From NCBI GenBank assembly GCA_013398615.1, contig VZSR01003807.1, positions 4,246,307-4,310,306 on the forward strand: DNA of 64,000 bases, in the 5' to 3' direction. The number at the start of each line of letters is the position of its first letter. The stretch's first letter is position 1. Below are positions 26,501 through 41,900 of this stretch, one piece after another. The stretch comes from Brachypodius melanocephalos. Taxonomy: Eukaryota > Chordata > Aves > Passeriformes > Pycnonotidae. A program made the translations under genes and the position numbers. The notes beneath the pieces are model-generated. The model worked only from the letters and a program-made list of their open reading frames with translations. It did no database searches and had not been told where the DNA came from.

Positions 26501-29500
26501 AAATTACCAGGTAAGAGGTTTTTTTCCCCATAGGTATACACTTTGCCATCACAGATCTGTGAATTGCGGAGAATGTGGTATTGGCAGCCTTCACAAGGAG
26601 GCTAAGTGGACATAGCACATAAACTGCATTCTCCTTCCTGGAGTTAGTGTTTCCAAAATAGACCTGACAGCAGTAGGGAATTAATGGTGCATTAAGAGAA
26701 CACTCACCTGTGGGACTGCAAATTCTTTGACTTCTTGCCCTGCATCCCTTCTTCTGGAGTCTCTCCTCTCAGAATGTTAGCAAACTTTCTTTTGTAATAA
26801 CAGACTTGGAAAGGAGAAACTTTTATTTATTTGTATTTTCAATTTGTAGAGCCACTTAGGGTAAATAAATCCTAAAAAGTAATGTCTAGCTTTGTAGACA
26901 CTTATTTGTGTCCTTCCTGGTATTCAGCTTGGTGCCTTCAGTCCTGCTTTGTTTCTCTGGGCAATCTGACACTCTGAAATGTTCTGTACAGCTCAGCAGA
27001 AAAAGGAATTTGCCTTGTCTAAGTCATTTAATAGCTTTTAAATCCCAATGGATTACAAATTTCCAGGGTACTATATGCTGGCTGTATCTTGATCTCCAGG
27101 ATTTGAACGTGCTTTGAATTGTTTCTCAATATCTATGAATAGAATTGTTAGTTAAAGCCAAAGCAGTGAGGAGAAGAGGTATCACAGTAAGAATAGAGGG
27201 ATGAGGGTTAAATAAAATGCAGATTGAGGAAACTGTTAAAATTTACAAGTTGTGCAGTAGCCTTCATGCAGTCACTAATGAATTGCATCACTGAAACAGT
27301 TAACACTTCTGTAAGTATCATTTCCATAACCATGTTTAGTCCTGGGAAAAATAAGCTAATTGGGAAGGCACCAGGCTGAAGAAGCCACACCCCAAGAGTC
27401 TACTGTAGAGTACTGCAGTGGCATTTCCATGAGGCACAGGACAACTGTCAGAAGGGGACAGATAGCACCAAATCATGGCCTGGGGCACGGATAAAACAGA
27501 AAACTGAGCAAGTGTAGTTTAAATAAAAGATGCAACTCTCTTATTCTAGATATAGAAGGTAATCACAACTATCTAGATACAGGTGGTCTAAAGACTCCCA
27601 TCTCAGTAGAGTGCTTCAGCAGGACTTGTTATCTCATGGATGGAGGCCTTGTGATAATTCCAGGTTTGTCCGTCAAAATGCTACAATTGCATTACAATTG
27701 CAAACAATCTTAAATAACCTACAAATATATATAAAAAAATATAATAAAAACCACTCTGTCATCAAACTATTGAAAACAGCTTGACTCAGCAGTAGCAGCA
27801 TCTTTTCCTTGTCTGTATCACATAGGCTGATTATTGTCTGCATAGAATAAGAGGAGAAATCCATTTGTCTCTCAGGAAATTCAGTGCCATAAAAATGTCC
27901 ATTTTCAAGAGAAACTATCTAAATTATTTGAAAACTTTGTGATCTTTGGATAAAACTTACGTTTTGTGTCTATCAGTGCAGCATCAAGTAATTTGATTCA
28001 TATATATTTATATGAGCTAAAAAGTGCCAGGGTCCATTTCTTCTTAAGAATTTGAAGAGTGGCCTTTTTCACAATAGGCATCAGATTCATATTTTAAAAC
28101 TTCTCAACTGGTGAGGTTGTTGCCATTAAACTTAATTAAATGAACAATGAGGAAAACTCATTTACTTGAGTGGTACAAGGTGAACATTTACCATAAATAT
28201 CTGAAGGAAATAGCTGAAGTTTTTCTCCAACTTCCTCTCTGAGTTTATTATGGTGTGCTTGGAACAGTTCTACAAACTGCAATAGCATCTGCAAATAAGA
28301 ACACGTCACTCACTTAAGCTTAATTAATGAAAGGCTCATTTATTTAAAGGCTCAGATATCTAATATTTATTGCCAGATTGCCATGCAATGTTCAGGTGCA
28401 TTTACTCTTGAGTGCTTTCAGCTTTTTCTTTCTGTATTGTCATAATGTTATTCCTTCCAAGAAGCTTGTAATAATTTTTAACATTTGCAAGTGACTTCAT
28501 GTGGTGCTAAGCCTTTTGAGATACATACCACCAAAACAAGATACTGCTTGGGGCAGACAAATTAGTCTTATAAACTAGATCCTAACCCTATGATGATCTA
28601 AACCAAATGCCATCCTAACACTCCATCATGTCATGCCCTGAGGGTGGAGGTGCCTAGAATCTGTACTGTGAGGATTGGTATGCTCTGGTTTCAGGTCTCT
28701 CATGAAGTCAATAAAGCTATTTACCTTAAAATGAGGAGTGTTCTGCCTTCCTGAATGGAAGCTAACATCCCTTTATTAAAATGTGTTTGCAGATATGCTT
28801 CAGCTGCAACCTTGCTTATCCCTGTATGCACACAGAAGAACTTAACACCCCTACCTACAATTCAACCTCTGCATGTCAACACGGACCCCTGCCCAGAAAC
28901 ACTTCCAATATTTTCTTCTCTCTCCTTCTTTTTCTGGGTGCCTAGAATTAGGTATTTCACTGCTCAGCTCTGCCATATCTATAGCACTTCTTGTTTCCTT
29001 TCAATTCAATGGGAGAAGATGATAAAAGGAAGCTGTTCCTTGTCAGTGTAGAGCACTGAGAAAAGATCCCAGTAAGCTGCCCATCAATTCTTCACATAAA
29101 CCGAGTCAAACCAAACAGCAGACACAATGTTATTATTCTTTAACAAAAAGTTGCTTTTTAAAGATTAGACCATTTGGGAAAATTCAGTCCATGTTTTCTT
29201 ATGGCATCTAATCTGTCTAGAATTTGCAGAATTCAATCCCAGGAAAGATCTTTCTCTTAATCTACTGGCCTTCTTTATTCTGTTTCTCAGAGATCATAAA
29301 TTAAATAGTCTAAAGAAACAGGCAAGAATAAAGACGGTGAAAGGGAATTTCTTCTTTACAACTGGGATATATCTTGTTTTTGAAAACTATTTGAATTAAA
29401 TGTTTTTTAAACTGAAAATTTGATGTGGCAAGCGAAGAAGAATTCCAAATATCTGGTAGTTTTAAGAAGCTGAAGTCTAACTTACTAAACGTTTAGTAAC

Positions 29501-32500
29501 AATGACTTTGTTATATAGCTAAACACCTGCTAAAATACCTAGTAAATACAAACTTGCTTTATGTATCTTAACAGACACTGAAAAGCAAGGACAATTTGTC
29601 AGAAGGTTGAGAGAAATAATGGATATTTAAAACCAGACTAATTTAACTACTAAGTTTTATAGTAGCCCGTGTTTTGACTTCATTCATACAAAAGGTAACA
29701 TGTGTATGACCTCTGTTTTGCTTTTTGCCTCTGCAAGTAAAAGCAGAGGTAGTTATTCACTATTGACACAATTCATTGTTGCTTTTGTGGTCATTTTTTC
29801 CCCCGCAAACTAACGTATCTGCATTTGTGTCCAAGTTTTGCCTTTATGTGTAGAACTTCTGTCTGGAGATGCATGAATGGGACCTGGACATCCAAATCTC
29901 AGATGCAGTGTTTACTCAGATGGCTTAGCAGTTGTTTGGAAAACCCCTTGTTGATAAGTATTTTTTTTTTCCAATTGCTATTACAGACGTTTACAGCCTG
30001 GTGCAATTCCCACCTCAGGAAAGCAGGCACACAGATTGAGAACATTGAGGAGGACTTCAGAAATGGCCTCAAACTGATGCTCCTCTTGGAAGTTATCTCA
30101 GGTTAGCTAAAATAAAGTTTTCTATGTATTTACAGCACACTAACTTAAACACTCTTAAAGGAACAAAAATTGTTAACGATTCAAAACGGTGAACACAAAC
30201 TCTAAGCAGACATAAAAGTGAGAGATTAAACACACTATAGAGCAGAAAGGATTTTGCTTGTCTCCAAAATTTTCTGCTTTGTGCTTGTGTTTCAGGATAT
30301 CACAGGGTATCATTGACATCACAGTGTTGTTGGACAAACCCAAAACATTGAGGACCTTGCCTTAGCCCCTAACACTTAAAAAATCTTTATGCTTAGGTTA
30401 CCAATTCATTTTATTCTGCTTTTAGCATAAACATTTTGCTTTGATTTTAATGACTTTATTAGATGTACCAATGCTTTCAAAAGTGACTGCCTAAAGCACA
30501 TCTAGATCAATATTTAGTCCCAAATAAAAAGGTCTCATTTTTCAGAAGAGCAGAACATCCAAGAACTTTTGCTAATTTACTATAGTAAACTCACTATGTC
30601 CCCTTTGTTATGCATTATTCATAGGGGCAGTCTTCAAGGTAAGATCAGAATGCCCCTTAATGGGAAGAGAATAGCTCAAGCTACAAACACAGAAGACAGT
30701 TTAGATTTTTGCTGGAGATTTCAGTGTGGAAAGAAATTCTTCAAATGATCATTCCTCATGAAATGGAGAATCTTTTTAGAAATTATTATTCTTTGTGATC
30801 ATTTGAAAAGATAAGTTTGTTCAAATGCATCAGCCCTATGCTCTGAAATGAGCTGCTCTGCTGTGCTGCATGAAGTTGTTAGAAGTCATTCTTCCTGGTC
30901 GGATGTGCAAGGATGCTATGGCTGATCTGCTGGATAGAATCCAGCCTCTCCTTACAGTTGGGCAGATAAGAATGATGAGCTCTGAGAACATTCCGCCTTC
31001 TTAATATTCAGCTACTGTAACAGACAGTAGCAGTGAACCAGAAGTGGAGTAGGAGGAAGTACACACATCTTCCAGATGTTTAGGGCAAACAAAAATTTTA
31101 CTCTGGTTTTACTGCTAAATCAGAAAGATCAAAATCAGATGCTTCAGCATTTGAATTTTCTTTTCAGGGTTTGGTTCAAACCTCTTTGTCATCTTTTCAG
31201 AAGAATACCTATTAAGATAACTGCTGACTTTTAGGTAGTGTTAGGGCACATCCACTCTTGATTTCTAATCACTTTTATGTCTGTAGCAAGGTGTACATAA
31301 GAATAAACACATTAAATTTGTTGTTCTGCAGGGGAAAGGCTACCGAAACCAGACAGAGGGAAGATGCGCTTCCATAAAATTGCTAATGTCAACAAAGCTC
31401 TGGATTACATCGCCAGCAAAGGAGTGAAACTTGTGTCAATTGGTGCAGAAGGTATGTGACACATCTTGACAGTGCACCTTGCTTAGGTCACATCACCAGA
31501 GCAGTCTGGTGGAGACCCTTGGCCACATCATGTACACTGTTCTCTACATATGGATGCCTCAAAAATCCCTTCATGTTGATTGCTGGACTGTATCTGTGAA
31601 AGGACACGAGGTGGAAATTTTTGGACACCTGGGGAGGGATAGGGGTATAAATGAGCACTAAGCTTACTCTGTCTCCAAGGTTAAATTGAATTGTCTGTGT
31701 TTCAGTAGGTGTTCAGATAATGATTTTTATTTCTTACAGAACATTGTGATTTTCCCATACATTATTAAAAGGAAGGAACTCCTTTAGAAACCAGGTTGGA
31801 TTCTAGCATGTGCTTTATATGGTCTGGCATCTTTAGGAGATATTATTCAGACAAAACAAAGGCTGGCATCACTGCTGAGTGGCTGGAACCTACTCCTGCT
31901 TTATTATTTCTGCAGCTGTGTTTCTAAAATGCAGATGTAGAGTTAAGGGAGCAATCAAAAGAAACTGTGGTAGCTGGGGAGACATTGAACATATGAAAAA
32001 AGAGGAGTGGGATGCTATTTACTAAAGTAATTGCTTTTTTATTGTTGTGCTGTTCAGGTAGCTAAGTACCAACATGTGTTTGGCTAGCTAGATTCTGATA
32101 GATGCAGACTGAGCTAAAGAAGCAGACTCTCACTGTAAGTGAACCTATTCCTCCATAAGAGATTCAATTAATTGTTTAAAAATGACAAAGGTGTGTATAG
32201 AACTTGTCGTTCTATGAAGATATTTTCCTAATGATTTCCATAGCTATTACCATACCAAGAATGATGTGGCTAGCATGATATCCAACTATTTTTGATTCCA
32301 TAGCCTCAATGATTTGCTTTCTGTGCTTTTTCCCCCACTCTAACATGTCCTTAGAGAAAAAATTTGGCCGTAACCTTATTATGATGATGATAAGCACTCC
32401 TATATTCTACTGATATTTTTAGGCATTTTTAGATTGATTTTTGAGTCTTTTCTTCATGTTTCCAGATTTCTACAGGATTATATCTATCCTTATTCTGGCT

Positions 32501-35500
32501 TCCAAGCCTTGATCCCAGGGAGCTTAATGTAATTGTGGATGGAACTGGAGATTCATTATGTGGGATAAGGGTATCTGTAGAAATAATGGAGAGATCTGTC
32601 AGCATTTGCTGGTTTACTATGGTTTGACCTATCCCACTTGGTTCTTCAAGTATTGCTCACCAAATGTGTTCAGTTTCTAGATCTAGAACTCAAAAATCCC
32701 AATAAATGTGCTCCATGGGCAGAGTGTTTGTTTGAACTCACTCTTTATTTATGAGACTGAAGTGGGTGGGTCACCTGGGTCCAAATCCATGCCATCTGTC
32801 TTTAGGCACATAACAGAGACCTTTTTTGGGGAATATATCATCTGTGGGGAGAAATGGGCAATTCCCACTGGCACTGCAGATCTCAGAAGAGCTGTGTTGC
32901 ATTTCAGAGGTGCCTGGCTCCCTCCATCAGTTGTACAGACTGCTGGGACATCTTTTCTCAATTAAATGAAGTGGGATGGAAAAATGTGCTGCTACCTTAA
33001 ACCTCTGCAGTAAGGCTCTTCTGAGAGCGACATGGCATTGAACGGACAGCAGAGGGTACTGAAGAGACAATTTATCTGTGGAAATGAAAATTAAGAATAC
33101 AGATGGCTGTTTGATAGCTGATGAAGAAATGCTGAGAGCATGGAGCAAATGAAAGGTAGTTTGTCATGTCCTGCAGGACACTCTGAGACTTCCTAACCAA
33201 GACTAAAGTGTAGCAAAAGGAGTATCCTGTGGGACAGAGTGGTTGTTCTCACTGATCGTGGTTTGCACAAGGCTGGAGTATTTAAACCAAGATACATCAG
33301 CTCATAGCTGCTCCTGAAAGGAGCAAGCCAGCCCTCTGCACTCCTATCTCCCTTATTTTGCCCCATTTATTCCTGGTCATTACTGCCAGGATACTCAGGC
33401 TGGGGAGCAGCACTTGAACACTTTCTGAAGGCAAAGCATCTGGGATAGCTCAGATCAGACAATGAAAACATTGAAACTAACCCTGCTGTTCTCCTTAACA
33501 GCAACTGGCATGGATTCAGATGCTCTGTGATTTAGGTTCTCCATGATAATTCCCTTTGGGAAGGTGGCAAGAAAAAGAACAGTAACCTCTTTCAGCTTCT
33601 CAGGCACTTGCAGCAAGTTCACTGTCCATGCATCCAGTATTTATTCCTGCATGTAGCAGCAGGCCATACCTAGTAACCCAAGAGATTAGGGTGATGGTTT
33701 TAGCTATTATTCTGTGTTTCTGTAATTCTCAATCTGTAAAATGGATGTATTAAAAGCAAACCCAAATTAATTATCATTTAAAACCCCCATAATTCTTAGA
33801 TGGAAGCATGGGAGAAAAATTCACAGCTACTGTGTGATAGCTTGGGTGCAGAGAGGAACCTGTCATTGTAAGACATGACACTATGCCGAGTATGGCCTGA
33901 TGCCCACGTTAGATTACATCCTGTGGGCAGGAGCAGATAGATTCACGTGCCTTCCCCTCCCACTCTGAACAGGCTGAACACACAGGCAGCTCTGGCACAG
34001 GCATGCTTAGTGCCCTGTTAAGTTTACTGCATCCCCTCTACTAAATTTGTTACCTAAGGCACGGCGTTGTGCTGATGCAGCAGTGCATTATCACATCTGA
34101 CTGGGTATGGTTTCACAATGTGGGACCTCTGGCACCAGTGTGTGTTTAAAGAGTCCCTGTGCCCCCTGGAACTGCATTCCTGCTCCCACACTTCACAGCC
34201 CTGCCCTCTCACTTGGGCTGACAACTGTTGCTGTAGCTCTGCTGGAGACTGGATCAGCAATCTGATCTGGTTTTAAAACACACTCTACTTCTTTTTTTTT
34301 TTTTTTTTTTTTTTTCTTTTGTTGCATTTTTCAGCATTGTTGACCGGGCAGTCATTATAGTAGGTTGGAGTGAATGCCAGCAAGGAGGCAGAGCACAGTC
34401 TCCTTAAGTTTGTTTTGTTATCAAAGTCTACAGCCTCTTAACTCTCTGCCCCTGTGTGTGAGGGTGAGGCACGTGGGCTTGCCTGCACCCATCTGTTTGG
34501 GCATTCTCTGAGTTACATGGATGCTTGGAATACTTCTTAATTTCCAAAGCATGAAAGTTTTGTATCTAAATCTGCTGAAGATCATGTTCCATTATCTGAC
34601 ATACTGAATGATGAAGAGCAAGGAGGCCCAAGGGGAACAACTGGCATTTAAAATGCAGCCTCAAAATGGTGATTCGGTGGGACATCAGTACAAAACTAAA
34701 ATTAGTATTTTTAAGGGTCCAGGGATATTCTTTGAAGTCACCATGATTATTGTTCCAAGCCTGACTTGTCTGGCCTGTCTGTGGAGAGAGCTGATCACTT
34801 TTGATTGTGATGCTGAGCAGGACCCAAATTTGTCTACTCTGACCTGTCTTATCAAAGAATCCCTCTCTCCACTGGTCATGAAATGAGGCTACAGAGTGAA
34901 GAAGCTAAAAGGAAAAATTGTGAAAGTAATCCTTATGAACGATGCACAGTCCAGGACTTAGAAGTTTTCCCTTAAGTTTTAAAAAAGTGCAGTAACTTCA
35001 TTTGCAAGATACTTGCATCCCAAATGAAAACAACTAGATATGGAGAACCACAGAAGACAAGTATCCTGTTAATTGGAAATAATTCTGTATTGCATTTCTG
35101 GGAAGTGGAAAAACATTAAAGACCAAATGATCTGTGAATCTGCTACAAGAAGGATAGAATAAACAAATAAATTAATAAATAAAACCAAAGCAGAATTTAA
35201 AAAATGGGACTAAAACCTTTGAGAAGTTGCTTTGCTTTACTTTTTGCCTAGACAGTTTTTATTGTTTCCCCTTCATTTTCTCTTCTCTTCTTTTCTGCCC
35301 TCATTCCCAAAGAGCTGAAGCTTTGTGTCTGTGAGGGGTAGGAGCTATATTACAGCCAGAGCAAGCAGGCAGTGTGAAAAGATTAATGAAGTCTTCTATT
35401 GGCCTGTAGAGGAAAATTATAGGAATGAATCTGTACCTTTTTGTCACTTATACTTTTCAATATTTTAGCAACTTTGTTTTTCTTCCTTGTCTTGTACAGG

Positions 35501-35872
35501 AGTCTTTTCTTTTTGGTTGATTTATGCTAGCAGTTTTATGAGAAACCAAAGCTGGCAAATCGCTTGAAAATCCTCCTGAGGCGCAACACAGAAAATTCCC
35601 TCTCTTGCTCTTTCATTCCGTATGTGTGTACATACGGATATGTAAATCAAAACAACGAGGTAGTGATTATGCAAATCTATTAAGTGATTGCCTGGCAATC
35701 AGCAATTGCCTCCTGAGTATGAAAATACATTTATTTTACATTTGAAGAAATTTGTCTTTACTGTATATATGTATCAGACATCCAGTCAAAAAAGTGAAAT
35801 GTTGGTTTTTATCCAAGTGACTTGACTTCCCTCAGGAGGAGGGGAAAAAGAGAAGTAGCTACATGCTTTAAT

Positions 35873-35929
<57 letters not shown>

Positions 35930-38900
35930 TCTGGAGGGTTTTATTTTGAGATTTGAGGTCTTTCAGGACCAATAAGGCAGGATGCATGGAAGGCAGGCAG
36001 AGTGGTGTAAGAAACCTGGAAAATTAGTGCAGGATCCAAAGGCAAAAATGGGAAATTAGCCATTTATATATAAACTTGAATTATCACACTAAAAAAATAA
36101 GTATAGGGTAGAGATGGGTTACATATTTCCTATCACATTTGTTAATTCCAGAGGTTCAAATGACAGCTTGTGTCACGTCCTACTGCAACTGAACATGTAT
36201 CTCAAGTCTCAGAGACAGCAGCTGCTCTTGTTCTGTAAAAGTTGCCCTTGGATTCAGACAATTTTAAGTAACAGAGTGACTGCATTTTCTGCTGGCACCT
36301 CTATTGGCATTTGATGTTAAATTGGGGAAATTCCTCCTGCTGCAAGTTCCTCCTGCTCTTTGGCCAGAACACCGGTGGGCCCCCAGGCAGACACAGCTGC
36401 TTCACTTTTTGAGAAAGGCTGGAGCTGACTTTTAAGCAGGGGAGCAGCTGGTGCCTGCCCTGCTCCACTGCTCTTTCAGCGTGAGGTGACTGGAAAGTCA
36501 CTCTGCTGTCCCACCTCCTCCCTTCCCAATGCTGCACCCTCCTTAGAGTCTCACAATGTTTTTCTGAGTCTCCTGACTTACTTTGCAGAACGATTTAACA
36601 TTACCACCATACTTTAATGATCTGGCAGTACATTTTTTGGTGTTGAGAAGTTAAAGTGGTATCGCTTAATTACGACTCGGCTTGTGGGAGGGATTCCCAT
36701 GTTCCTTGTGTTACAGGTAGTCTCAAGCAGTCTTGGAACAAACTGAAACCCCAGAGGTAAAAAAAAACCCCAAAGCATTTATATTAAAGATACTTAAATG
36801 TGTGTATGGTTCAGAGGCACTGCAGCCTCATGGCCATGGTTCTGAACAGCTTGGCAGGAAGCCGTGTGGCTCAGTGTCAGGAGGTGCTGTGAGCTGTTCT
36901 TCATGTCTTGTCTGCGCTGGCACTAGAGGTAAATTCTCAAACATATCTAAATAGTATAGGAGAAATTCTGAGTACCCTTTTATTAAAAAAACAGTAGTTA
37001 ATGTCCTGTAGTTTCTTAAAAATCGGGGTAAGACCCCAATGTTTTTTGGTTCTTTTAATACTGATACTGTTCAAACTTTCAATATTTCCCTTCATGTTCT
37101 TTTTAAAACATCATTCTAAAAGGTAAAGATGTGAAATTGTTATAACTACCCTGAGAGAAGCCTTTCTAGCATGGAAGGACTGAAGTGACCTTAACCTCAG
37201 TAACCTTCAGTCCTGCCAACAGAGTAGCACAAGCATGAGTTTGTTGAAAAATGAACCCAGGTGAACTCTGTGCAAATAAAAAAATATAGTAGGAGGATAA
37301 CTAATTTATTAGTTACAATGTATTATTTATAGAAATAGATTATTAAATAAGGTGAAACTGAAAGAAACTTTTAAAATACTACTACTATATCTATTTTCAC
37401 CTTAGAAATCGTGGACGGCAATGTGAAAATGACACTGGGTATGATCTGGACTATCATCCTTCGTTTTGCTATTCAGGATATTTCAGTGGAAGGTAAGAGT
37501 AACACAATTATGTTCAATAATTAAGAAATTTGTTTAAAGACATTTTTAAATGAATTGTGTGTAAATGAAAGGAGTGTTTTAATTTTTTTTTTCACAGAAA
37601 CTGATACTGTAAGTTCTGTATCTGGTGACAAAATGAATTTCTGGAGGGAAAATTATTTACTCTCCTTATCTTGACAGAGACCTTGAGCCAGCTTTCTAAG
37701 TGCCTAAATTCTAGTCATGTCTCTCAGCTACAGAGGCAGAAACATGACTGTGTTTCTGAGCTTCACCTTTTGTGTTTGGTTCTACATCCAGTGTACATTT
37801 GTAGTCCATTTTCACATTCTTTGAAAATAAATATTATCTGATTATATCTCTCTTCTTTCTATCACTTTGTCCCTACACGGTTTCAGAATTTTTTTCTTAA
37901 CTTCTACTTGGTAGCTGGCTCCAAAAAGCATGTTGCTGCAATACTCTTTAAATCAAGTCTATGCTTTGAAAGTCTAGAATTCTAGAAACTGATCTCAATT
38001 TTCAACAGAAGCAGAATTGTTTAAAGCTCTGCATATTGTCCTGCCCACATAATTGGTGGGATATTAAATGTGGACCTAATGGTTTATTTAATAATTTCTG
38101 TCCTTTGCTGATGCATTCATAGGGTTCAGATAATAAATGTATCTTTTGGGCACTTAGACCTCCCCATAAGCAAGTGACCTGAGACTATGAGCATATTTCA
38201 TGTATGCACCAACACAATTCTTTGTCTATTTGCATTATATTTTTATTGGGTATTTTTCTCCATGGTACAGTCTGCTGTCCAAACAATATCATTCCTTCAA
38301 TTTCTAACATTCCAGAACTTCTGCGCAAGCTGAGACTCTTAATTTTAACTGACCTCTGTATTTTAATAAAATTTCAGTAGTCCATTAATATGAACATCTT
38401 TTAGGATTACATGCTGGTTTATACCATTCAGTTTCAGGTGGCCAACCACATTTAAGATGACAAGAAATTAATTACTTGAGCACTTTTAAATTTTTTCATT
38501 TTTTTAACTTCCTTGTGTCTTTTACAGAGACCTCTGCCAAAGAAGGGCTGCTGCTGTGGTGTCAAAGGAAAACTGCTCCTTACAGAAATGTGAACATTCA
38601 GAACTTCCATCTTAGGTAAACTTCCATTTTTTTCAAGAGGTAGAAGCAATCCCAAAAATGTTATGTCAAATTTTCCCTACATATTTGATAGGAGAATTTT
38701 GCTCCTCACTGTTAAGTAGACCTTTTTCAAATTCTCCTGCTCTGTCTTCAGAGTGTTATTTTGGTTAGCCTTTAGCATTATTTACAATGACTTCCAGAGT
38801 TAATATTTAAAAGAAAAAGATCCTGCTATATATAGAATGACCATATTACATTTTTAGAGCTCCTTTGTATTATATGGGAATTCCTGAGTACTGCAGCAGA

Positions 38901-41900
38901 GTGGCAAATGACTGCTTTCAAATGAGAGCCACAGAGAAGTTCTTCTGGCAAAAAGACTAGTGTGTTGAGCATGCGAATATCTCATTATGATGAATCTTAT
39001 TATTATTAAATAAGACTAAATTGAAAAAAAATCCTTTTTTCATTTACTTTTTTGCGATGTACATTACCATAAGGAGCACAAAATGTACTTGGTACATACA
39101 AAACAGCAGCACTGTAAACAGGTTTGTTTACAGAATCAGGCTCATAACCTAAGCTGGAAAATTTAGTGAAGCTCCAGCCTTGTGTTTCTGTGTTTTCATT
39201 AAGAGCTAGAATGGGAATTCCAGTCCCTATAGAGACTGCCTGGATTGGGGATTTCCCTGGGCTAGTTCCTGAATCTGTGCCACTGGCCTACCTCATTAAA
39301 GTACATGACTTACCGTTTGCACTGCTTAACCAGGTGATCTTCCCTTTCCTGAGACTCTTCTAGTATTTAAAACAAGAGCTCTGTATAAGTGTTTTGCGTT
39401 AATTCTTAATGTGTAGTACATAAAGCACATTTAGTGACAGAGAAGATAGAATTCATACACACATTCCAAGATAAGAAAAATTTGTTTGGTTTACAGTCCC
39501 TGTATTGCCTTTCAGAGATTTGAAATTTGTTATGTGTTACTTTCCTAGAATATGCAAAGATATATTTAGTAGAACTTTATGTATGAATGGTATACTGTAA
39601 GTTACAGTGTCAGAATCTTAGTGTATATAAGTACATACACCAGTCTGATACATGATATGGGGAAAACATCTTGAATGGAAGTACCTTGATTTATGTTTGT
39701 GTGGATTGGCTCCTACAGTACTACTTTGCAGTGGGCTATCCAGATCATTTTATTTTACACCTTTTGGAAAAAAAAATTGTTTGGTGCTCAGTTTGATTTG
39801 GTTTTACAGTCTAGATGATTTAATGTTATACAATGTATGTATATTCTGCTTGATTTTGTTACTTTTTTTTTGGAGATGGTTCTGTTATTTGAAGGGCCAA
39901 CCCAGACATCTCAGTAGTAGGGATTTCAACAATCTTAACATGCTTAGGCTTACACAATTTCTGCACAGGACAAGACCTCAAAACCTCAGTCCCTTGATTG
40001 CTTAAAAGCGTTTACATAAAGTATCTTTCAGAATAATTGCTTCTGGCTGAAAGGAACCTCTCATAATCTTTCCAAAAATACGTTATTTGTAGCTCCATTC
40101 ATTTCCTGTTCTGCCACAAAAGGTAGGAGGTCTGAAGTCAGGGTGAACTGTAAGAGCTCAGATCAAAGCTGTCATATATGTGAAGTATTTTAAATAAACT
40201 GAGCTGAATCACGATTTCTTACTTCTCTGAGCACATGGTTGTGCCAGTAAAATTCTCAGAAATAACAGATGAAAAGCCAATGGCTTCAGCAAATTCAAGT
40301 AATTGCAGGTTTGCACTCCTTTTATTTTTTCACAAATACCCTGTGAGTGTAACGGGTGACGATGCACTTTTGTGGATGAATGTGTACTTGAGCTGTCCTA
40401 GAACACTTAATGAATTAAGCAATTGAAATCAGGGACTGCTGCACAAAATATACATTGCCTAGAAAATATATGACGTTTACATGGAATATATGGAGTATAC
40501 CTTCAGTGTGTATGGATTGTAGAGTAAGATATGTACTGTAGTTAAAGGAGTACAGTAACAGAGCAGCTCAGAGAGAGTTGACAGGACACAAGTTCAGGAT
40601 TTGACAGAATTCCTGCTTTAATTTAAGCTTTGAGCAAGGATCAAACTGTAAAATGCCATGTCTTTATTAACTAATTTTTTTTCCATTTTATTTTTTGTTG
40701 TAAAGCTGGAAAGATGGCCTTGGATTATGTGCACTTATCCACAGACACCGACCTGATCTTATTGACTACTCCAAGCTAAATAAGGTCATCAGTCTGGGTG
40801 GTACAGCATGCTGTCCTGCAGTGATTTGGCTGGCTTCTGGTTTGCTTAGCATGTTTTCTAAAAGACAGGCTGTATGAAGAGTGCATACTAATTCTGACTG
40901 ACTTTTTAAGGTCCTTCCCAAAAAAACCTCAATGACACGAGGGAGAGGACCTCCTGACTGTCCTGTGTCCTTCCCTTCCCATTACAATGACTTCAGTATT
41001 TATTTAATTGCAAATAATCTGGCCCTCAGATTCTGGCAGTAGATGAAGTCTTTACACTGCCCAACATGGATGTTAAATCAAATAGATTGGAATTATCCAT
41101 TTACCACTGATATTATTGACCATCCTGTTTTTATCTGGTGTAAATGACTGTAGATTGCAGACCAGTAAACAACAGCATGACCTAATTAATCCTAAAATTC
41201 CTTAGGACAAACACTACTCTTGCTAATTAGGAATACACAGTAAATTACTAAAGAAAGTATTCACTGATTCTCAGATTATACTTCTACCCATACTTCCAGA
41301 CAAATGGAAGCAAAACTGATAGCCTAACCTCCTTAGGTAGTACCTCATGGGGATTAAAAACTATTTTATTACAATCTGCTACTTATGGAAAAATGCATGT
41401 TTTCTAAAAGATATTTTGATTTGAGAGGGAGAAATGAAGAATGAGCAGTAATGTCAGATTTTCTTGGTATCATTACTGAAGGAAAAAAAACCTAGAAAGA
41501 AGTAGAATGTCGTTATTTCACATTAGGTCTCCATACATACATGCTGTTTTCTCCTCTCTGGAATGAATGCTTCTTGTGGTCTCATGTAAACACCAGTGCA
41601 ACAGAAACCTTAATCATGGTTTTACTCTGTTGTGCAACTTTGCATTGATGAGAGAGAGTGGTAAAACATCAACTGTATTTTTCCATTCCATGCCCTTTCA
41701 TTGCAAATTAGTTTACCAGTGGAATAAACTGTTATTAGAAAATCCTTGGTGAAGAAATGATAAATGAATGAACTGAAACTATTTTAAAACTTAGTCTGCT
41801 TTATATGTTTATATGTTCAATTTATGCCAGGGTCCCTGAAGTGTGCAGTGATGAAAATTAAATGAACTTAGTACTGAACACATAAGATTTTAATTTAGGC

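Larger units (their letters stand above)
7222..29986 (+). other. ACTN2 intron 1 (22.8 kb)
   Basis: This long first intron holds no convincing coding exon. It contains a 91-bp tandem duplication just after exon 1, several A-rich tracts, a C16 run, a 59-bp imperfect tandem duplication and a possible MIR-like relic, listed separately. Large first introns of sarcomeric genes often house enhancers. A perfect MEF2 consensus CTATTTATAG is at 11672-11681 and another (TTAAAAATAG) at 23467-23476, but such matches are expected by chance in AT-rich DNA. The acceptor at 29986 follows a T-rich tract. Confidence 0.85.
31452..37405 (+). other. ACTN2 intron 3 (6.0 kb)
   Basis: No exon or interspersed repeat was recognised. 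It contains two long poly(T) tracts (near 34292-34315 and 35877-35928) and a compositionally distinct segment at 35580-35720 with hairpins and an octamer motif. ORFs up to 92 codons inside are unremarkable. Confidence 0.8.

Noticed and set aside
31165..31190. GGTTCAAACCT resembling a tRNA B-box
   Set aside because: No matching A-box or cloverleaf could be placed around it.
39652..40005. 117-codon + strand ORF in intron 5
   Set aside because: Hydrophobic Phe/Leu-rich translation from T-rich intronic DNA. No homology recognised.
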